The translations under genes and the position numbers were made by a program. From an uncultured Mollicutes bacterium (GTDB lineage Bacteria; Bacillota_I; Bacilli_A; RFN20; CAG-826): a DNA stretch of 10,170 bases. This document shows, one piece after another, positions 7,473-10,170 of this stretch (positions are counted from its first letter, which is position 1; the number at the start of each line of letters is the position of its first letter). The notes beneath the pieces are model-generated. The model made no database searches. It was not told the origin of the DNA and saw only the letters and a program-made list of their open reading frames with translations. The DNA lies in contig URQK01000057.1 in the NCBI GenBank assembly GCA_900549975.1, positions 1 to 10,170 of the forward strand. The letters run 5' to 3'.

Positions 7473-8083
7473 TGAAGGATTATGCAATATTTTATAATTA
7501 CCATACGATTGGTGATGTATTATTAATTATTAGTGACTTAGAAACAAAGCCTAATCGTGTAGTTAAAAATGGTGATGTGACTAGTTTATATTTAGATGAT
7601 AAGTTGATTGGAATTAATATATTTAACATTTCTAATGTATTAAAAATTAAAAGTAATGGCTTAATTGTTTTACCTTTAAAAGAAATGATAGATGTTATTA
7701 ATAATATTTTAATTAACGCTAATGTAGAAACCTTAGAATACAAAAAAGAATCAGGATTTAAAGTTGGTAAAGTCTTAACTTGTGAAGAACATCCTGATTC
7801 TGATCATATGCATGTTTTGACAGTGGATATAGGCAGTGAAGTTCTTGACATTGTTTGTGGCGCTCCAAACGTTAAAGAAGGCCAAAAAGTAGTAGTGGCA
7901 ACATTAGGAACAACAATGTTTGATGGTAAGAAGATTGTGCCAAGTTCATTACGTGGTATTAAATCCAATGGTATGTTATGTTCACCACGTGAACTTCATT
8001 TAGAAGGTGCACCAAATGTTCGTGGCATATTAGTGCTAGATGATGATGCAATTATTGGTGAAGATTTCTTTAAAAACAATTAA
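7472..8083 (+). CDS. ytpR: YtpR-like tRNA-binding domain protein
   Basis: The 203-residue protein has two parts. Residues 1-90 form a poorly conserved N-terminal region, as in the DUF4479 part of YtpR. Residues about 94-200 are an EMAP/Trbp111-type OB fold that binds tRNA: FKVGKVLTCEEHPDSDHMHV (96-115), DIVCGAPNVKEGQKVVVA (126-143), then SSLRGIKSNGMLCSPRELHL (158-177). The OB fold also occurs at the N-terminus of the beta chain of phenylalanyl-tRNA synthetase, but the length and N-terminal part match the free-standing YtpR family. Its cellular role is not well established; tRNA binding is inferred from the fold. AAAAGGAG (7454-7461) precedes the ATG by 10 bases, and the start overlaps the previous stop by one base. 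It is the last gene of the operon, followed by a strong terminator. Confidence 0.92.
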   Translation: MKDYAIFYNYHTIGDVLLIISDLETKPNRVVKNGDVTSLYLDDKLIGINIFNISNVLKIKSNGLIVLPLKEMIDVINNILINANVETLEYKKESGFKVGKVLTCEEHPDSDHMHVLTVDIGSEVLDIVCGAPNVKEGQKVVVATLGTTMFDGKKIVPSSLRGIKSNGMLCSPRELHLEGAPNVRGILVLDDDAIIGEDFFKNN

Positions 8084-8105
8084 GTTTTGTAATGAAATTA
8101 TACTT

Positions 8106-8132
8106 AAAACGTCCAAATTTTGGACGTTTTTT
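8106..8132 (+). terminator. Intrinsic terminator at the end of the coaX-ytpR operon
   Basis: AAAACGTCCAA (8106-8116) pairs with TTGGACGTTTT (8120-8130) around a 3-base loop, with a run of six T ending at 8132. It lies 22 bases after the ytpR stop. The A-rich left arm gives it some symmetry, so it could also act weakly on the other strand. Confidence 0.92.
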
Positions 8133-8153
8133 CATATGCTATAACATTTAATC

Positions 8154-8183
8154 AAAAAAAGGAGACAACAAAATGTTGACCCC
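8154..8183 (-). terminator. Intrinsic terminator of the minus-strand FakA-like gene
   Basis: Read on the minus strand, GGGG-T-CAACA (8183 to 8174) pairs with TGTTG-T-CTCC (8170 to 8161) around a TTT loop, with one T:T mismatch and one G:U pair, followed by seven T (8160-8154). The G:U pair forms only in minus-strand RNA; on the plus strand it would be an A:C mismatch. It lies 28 bases beyond the stop of the minus-strand gene. Confidence 0.72.
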
Positions 8184-8211
8184 TTATTGTTTAAAACTTA
8201 AATAATAATAT

Positions 8212-8463
8212 TTATCCTTTTAAACCACGAGATTGTCTATCCATATCTTCAACAACAATATCATAGATTTCTCCTAAACTAGCACAGTATTCTAATACTT
8301 TCCATGGCTCATTAGTGTGGTAATGAATCTTAATAAGTTCATCATCACCAACTGCAAGTAAGCAATCTCCTTTAAAGTTGTTAGTGAAATAGTCATTTAT
8401 ATCGTCTTCATTTAAATTTTTACCCTCAATTAATAGTTGCGTGTCATAGCGATATTCAATCAT
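8212..8463 (-). CDS. Small stand-alone FakA/DAK-like domain protein
   Basis: This 83-residue cytoplasmic protein (no signal or membrane segment) resembles the middle/C-terminal domain of FakA, the ATP-binding subunit of bacterial fatty-acid kinase, formerly called dihydroxyacetone-kinase-like. The clearest match is residues 33-76: a CLLAVGDDELIKIHYHTNEP core, then a WKVLEY..LGEIYDIVVEDM pattern. It lacks the DhaL-type ATP-binding domain, so it cannot be a kinase alone. Similar short proteins, often named 'kinase to dihydroxyacetone kinase', are known in Clostridia; the function is not established. The start at 8463 has AGAAAGAGG (on the minus strand, 8471-8479) 7 bases upstream. A longer frame to 8580 has no ribosome site and no family-like sequence. 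The gene faces the coaX operon, is divergent from greA, and has its own terminator. A role as a partner of a fatty-acid kinase encoded elsewhere is only a guess. Confidence 0.8.
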   Translation of the reverse strand: MIEYRYDTQLLIEGKNLNEDDINDYFTNNFKGDCLLAVGDDELIKIHYHTNEPWKVLEYCASLGEIYDIVVEDMDRQSRGLKG

Positions 8464-8470
8464 TTTTAAA

Positions 8471-8479
8471 CCTCTTTCT
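8471..8479 (-). promoter_or_regulatory. Ribosome binding site deciding the start of the FakA-like gene
   Basis: AGAAAGAGG on the minus strand lies 7 bases before the ATG at 8463-8461. It rules out the longer in-frame start at 8580. Confidence 0.8.
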
Positions 8480-8492
8480 GTCAGTAAAACTA

Positions 8493-8521
8493 TTGACATG
8501 CTTATTGTAACATATTTTATT
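8493..8521 (+). promoter_or_regulatory. Possible distal promoter for greA
   Basis: A perfect TTGACA (8493-8498) is followed after 17 bases by TTTATT (8516-8521), four of six matches to the -10 consensus. Transcription from it would give greA a leader of about 145 bases containing the hairpin at 8569-8611. The position overlaps the minus-strand promoter candidate, so only one of the two may be real. Confidence 0.3.
8504..8512 (-). promoter_or_regulatory. Candidate extended -10 promoter of the FakA-like gene
   Basis: The minus strand reads TGTTACAAT here (TG, one base, TACAAT), an extended -10 element about 25 bases before the ribosome site. A -35 match at the right distance is poor. An alternative pair farther upstream, TCGACA (8562-8557) with TATGTT (8540-8535) at 16-base spacing, is also possible. 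Confidence 0.4.
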
Positions 8522-8568
8522 AAGAAAGAAGTAAAACATAATAAATTTTTGTAATTTGTCGAATATAA

Positions 8569-8611
8569 ACGAGTTTTCATTGATGTATTTTGCTTTTTAA
8601 TGAAAACTTGT
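8569..8611. repeat. 13-position inverted repeat in the divergent intergenic region
   Basis: ACGAGTTTTCATT (8569-8581) is the inverted copy of AATGAAAACTTGT (8599-8611) except for one position, which is a G:U pair in plus-strand RNA. The arms are 17 bases apart. No U-tract follows on the plus strand, so it is not an ordinary terminator for that direction. It may be a protein-binding site or a leader hairpin. Confidence 0.6.
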
Positions 8612-8642
8612 AAAAAAATAGGTGGAATTATTTTAATTATAT

Positions 8643-8651
8643 TGATATAAT
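8643..8651 (+). promoter_or_regulatory. Proximal extended -10 promoter of greA
   Basis: TGATATAAT (8643-8651) is a perfect extended -10 element (TG, one base, TATAAT). It lies 11 bases before the GAGGTGAT ribosome site (8663-8670). The -35 region is weak, as is common for extended -10 promoters. The resulting leader would be about 16 bases. Confidence 0.65.
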
Positions 8652-8673
8652 TATTTGTGCTTGAGGTGATATT

Positions 8674-9156
8674 ATGGCATTAGAGAAAAAAATTACAATT
8701 ACAAAACGTGGTCGTGAAGCCTTAGAAAGTGAATTAAGAAATTTAATCGATGTAGTTCGTCCAGAAGTTATCGAACAATTAAAAGCTGCTCGTGCACAAG
8801 GTGACTTATCTGAAAACGCTGACTATGATGCAGCTAGAGATAAACAAGCCCAAGTCGAACATCGTATTAGCGAAATTGAAAACATTCTTTCTAATTGTGA
8901 AGTAGTTGATGAAAAACCTTTAGATTCTAAGGTTGTATCATTAGGTACTAAAGTTACTTTTAAAGATTTATCTGATAACACCGAACATACCGTGGAAATT
9001 GTCGGTTCAGTAGAAGCAGATCCACTTCATAATTTAATTTCTAACGAATGTCCAATTGGTTTAGCAATGATTGGTAAACATGTTGGTGAACGCACTGTTG
9101 TAGAAACTAGCGAGCCATATGAAGTTGAAATCTTAAATATTGCTTTAGATGATTAA
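8674..9156 (+). CDS. greA: Transcript cleavage factor GreA
   Basis: GreA inserts its coiled coil into the RNA polymerase secondary channel and stimulates cleavage of backtracked RNA, rescuing stalled complexes. The 160-residue length is typical. Residues 1-78 form the antiparallel coiled coil. Its tip, GDLSENADYDAARDKQAQVE (43-62), carries the acidic pair D44 and E47 corresponding to the functional residues D41 and E44 of the E. coli protein. Residues about 83-158 form the FKBP-like C-terminal domain that contacts polymerase (GTKVTF, PIGLAMIGKHVGE, YEVEIL). All key residues are present. The ATG follows a near-perfect GAGGTGAT site. The gene is monocistronic, with its own promoter and a strong terminator 16 bases after the stop. 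Confidence 0.97.
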   Translation: MALEKKITITKRGREALESELRNLIDVVRPEVIEQLKAARAQGDLSENADYDAARDKQAQVEHRISEIENILSNCEVVDEKPLDSKVVSLGTKVTFKDLSDNTEHTVEIVGSVEADPLHNLISNECPIGLAMIGKHVGERTVVETSEPYEVEILNIALDD

Positions 9157-9172
9157 TGTAATTTGAAAAATG

Positions 9173-9201
9173 ACACTTGAAAAAGATCAAGTGTTTTTTT
9201 T
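9173..9201 (+). terminator. Intrinsic terminator of greA
   Basis: ACACTTGA (9173-9180) pairs perfectly with TCAAGTGT (9187-9194) around a 6-base loop, followed by eight T (9194-9201). It separates greA from comEA. Confidence 0.95.
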
Positions 9202-9220
9202 CGCTTTTTTGAAAATCAAC

Positions 9221-9236
9221 CACTATATAATTAGTG
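9221..9236 (+). promoter_or_regulatory. Candidate comEA promoter: TATAAT inside a short inverted repeat
   Basis: A perfect TATAAT (9226-9231) is flanked exactly by CACTA (9221-9225) and TAGTG (9232-9236). The -35 position is only T-rich. A start 6-7 bases downstream would fall in the GAGGTGAT ribosome site (9236-9243), leaving an almost absent leader, so the real promoter could be elsewhere. Confidence 0.4.
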
Positions 9237-9243
9237 AGGTGAT
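9236..9243 (+). promoter_or_regulatory. Ribosome binding site deciding the comEA start
   Basis: GAGGTGAT, identical to the greA site, lies just before the ATG at 9248-9250. The longer in-frame start at 9170 would place the greA terminator inside the coding region. Confidence 0.85.
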
Positions 9244-9247
9244 ATTT

Positions 9248-9784
9248 ATGGGAAAAATTGCAATTATCGGTGCAATCCTAACAGTAGTTCTTATGTTTGT
9301 CTTTACAAAGATTGATCCAAACTTAAATGGAAATGGAGGAAATGATAGTAATATCGTTAGTGTGATTAAAGAATATGTCACATGTACGATAAGTGGAGAA
9401 GTCAATCGACCAGGCAAGTATGTATTAAATAATAATTCTACACTCTTAGATTTGATAACAAATGCTGGAGGTATTACCGCTAACGCAGATGACTTAGCTT
9501 ATAATCCTTCTTTATTACTAGAAGATAATGGCGAATATTATATTGCTAAAAAGTCCGCTACTCCAGATACATGTGTGATGGAAACAATCAAAAAAGTTAA
9601 CATTAATTTAGCTAGTAAAGAAGAATTAATGACTGTTAATGGTATTGGAGCAACAATTGCTCAAGCGATTGTTAATTATCGTAATGAAAATGGCGATTTC
9701 ACTTGTTTAGAACAATTAAAAGAAGTCACTGGAATTGGTAATTCCACTTTTGAAAAAATTAAAGATTATTTAACTTTATATTAA
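9248..9784 (+). CDS. comEA: ComEA-type competence DNA receptor
   Basis: ComEA binds double-stranded DNA outside the membrane and passes it to the ComEC channel during natural transformation. The 178-residue product has an N-terminal membrane anchor at about 3-20, a short Gly/Asn-rich linker (24-34), an SLBB-type domain at about 44-101 (CTISGEVNRPGKYVL, then LLDLITNAGGITANADDLAYN) and a C-terminal helix-hairpin-helix DNA-binding domain at 116-175 (VNINLASKEELMTVNGIGA, then LEQLKEVTGIGNSTFEKIKDYL). This domain order is that of Bacillus ComEA. The hairpin glycines (NGIG and TGIG) are intact. The next gene, comEC, starts one base after the stop, the usual operon partner. No competence regulator or pilus gene is in the window. 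Confidence 0.93.
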   Translation: MGKIAIIGAILTVVLMFVFTKIDPNLNGNGGNDSNIVSVIKEYVTCTISGEVNRPGKYVLNNNSTLLDLITNAGGITANADDLAYNPSLLLEDNGEYYIAKKSATPDTCVMETIKKVNINLASKEELMTVNGIGATIAQAIVNYRNENGDFTCLEQLKEVTGIGNSTFEKIKDYLTLY

Positions 9785-9785
9785 T

Positions 9786-10170
9786 ATGCTTGGTGCTATT
9801 ATTGGTTTAATAATAGGGGCTCTAACTTCAAAAAGCATTTTCTTTATTTTACTTTTGTTATTACCGCTTATTAAATGGCATAAAGATCATCATAAATTAA
9901 TAATTCTTTTATTATGTTTTACTTATGGGCTTTTAATTAGTTTATTAGCAAAAGCAAATACTTTTTCTAATAATGCATATTTATTAGTAATAGAAGCAAA
10001 AGAAAATTATGTTATTGCTAGGAACTTATTTTCTAAGTGTTATATATTGGTCAAAGGTAATGATTTAGAAATCGGTGATATTATAAAAGTTGATGGCATA
10101 GTTAAAGAATTAGATATGCACGCTATTGAATCACATTTTGATTTTAAAAATTATTTGAATAACAATGGAA
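9786..10170 (+). CDS. comEC: ComEC/Rec2 DNA-uptake channel, N-terminal part (runs off the right edge)
   Basis: An open frame from ATG at 9786 continues to the end of the window (128 codons plus one base). ComEC is the polytopic membrane protein through which single-stranded DNA enters the cell. Only the N-terminal region is visible: hydrophobic segments at about 2-13, 15-31 and 37-55, then a soluble OB-like region with KCYILVKGNDLEIGDIIKVD (84-103). It ends in HFDFKNYLNNNG (117-128), which matches the family's 'F-D-hydrophobic-Y-L' stretch before the competence domain. The start lies one base after the comEA stop without a clear ribosome site, so translation is probably coupled. Identification rests on weak N-terminal similarity plus the comEA context. 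Full-length ComEC is several hundred residues longer, so nothing can be said about whether the gene is intact. Confidence 0.82.
   Translation, partial: MLGAIIGLIIGALTSKSIFFILLLLLPLIKWHKDHHKLIILLLCFTYGLLISLLAKANTFSNNAYLLVIEAKENYVIARNLFSKCYILVKGNDLEIGDIIKVDGIVKELDMHAIESHFDFKNYLNNNG

Noticed and set aside
7472..8083. ytpR as a broken piece of pheT (phenylalanyl-tRNA synthetase beta chain)
   Set aside because: The length, the distinct N-terminal part and the position after an M42 gene match the independent YtpR family, and there are clean start and stop codons with a terminator.
8173..8205. Ten-codon frame with a strong Shine-Dalgarno-like sequence and ATG on the plus strand
   Set aside because: No gene follows on the same strand that it could lead, and the same bases are better explained as the terminator of the convergent minus-strand gene.
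8464..8580. Longer N-terminus for the minus-strand FakA-like gene starting at 8580
   Set aside because: The added residues do not resemble the family, and AGAAAGAGG sits directly before the internal ATG at 8463.
9170..9247. Longer comEA starting at 9170
   Set aside because: It would run through the greA terminator hairpin and T-tract, and the ATG at 9248 has a GAGGTGAT site followed directly by a normal membrane anchor.
1..10170. tRNA/rRNA genes, CRISPR arrays, insertion sequences, phage or integration sites
   Set aside because: No cloverleaf-like segments, regular spaced repeats, transposase motifs or terminal repeats with target duplications were seen; antisense open frames within the genes look like shadows without ribosome sites.

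Overview
The window is AT-rich, densely packed bacterial DNA that reads in the standard bacterial code. TGG is used for Trp throughout, and the pepV-like gene ends at a TGA that lies exactly where its family ends, so TGA is a stop here. Strong AGGAGG/GAGGTGAT Shine-Dalgarno sites, TATAAT-type promoters, U-tailed terminators and the gene set (tex, coaX with an ECF transporter, pepV, trmB, an M42 peptidase, ytpR, greA, comEA-comEC) point to a low-GC Firmicute. Compact spacing and short leaders suggest a small-genome Bacilli lineage near Erysipelotrichales, Acholeplasmatales or RF39, but not a TGA=Trp Mycoplasma. The lineage is an inference from gene content only.

Layout. (1) 1-1539: the 3' two-thirds of tex, closed by a terminator. 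(2) 1592-2975: a monocistronic unit with its own promoter and terminator, encoding a membrane-anchored or secreted serpin with a well-preserved inhibitory hinge. This is the most unusual gene here. (3) 2974-8132: a compact six-gene operon, coaX - ECF S component (panT-like) - pepV - trmB - M42 aminopeptidase - ytpR. Neighbours overlap or lie 5 bases apart, with one strong promoter set inside a 19-bp inverted repeat and one terminator. It joins pantothenate uptake and phosphorylation (CoA supply) to peptide breakdown and tRNA-related functions. (4) 8154-8463, minus strand: a small stand-alone protein resembling the middle domain of the fatty-acid kinase/DAK-like protein FakA, with its own terminator, converging on the operon. 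(5) 8464-8673: a divergent intergenic region with promoters facing both ways and a 13-position inverted repeat. (6) 8674-9201: greA with its own terminator. (7) 9226-10170: comEA followed two bases later by the start of comEC, the DNA-uptake module, running off the right edge.

Most genes are ordinary housekeeping functions. I found no RNA genes, CRISPR arrays, insertion sequences or integration signs, and no convincing undescribed multi-gene system. The points worth following are the serpin and its long reactive loop, the palindrome on the coaX promoter, departures from CoaX motifs, the orphan FakA-like domain, and the structured region before greA.
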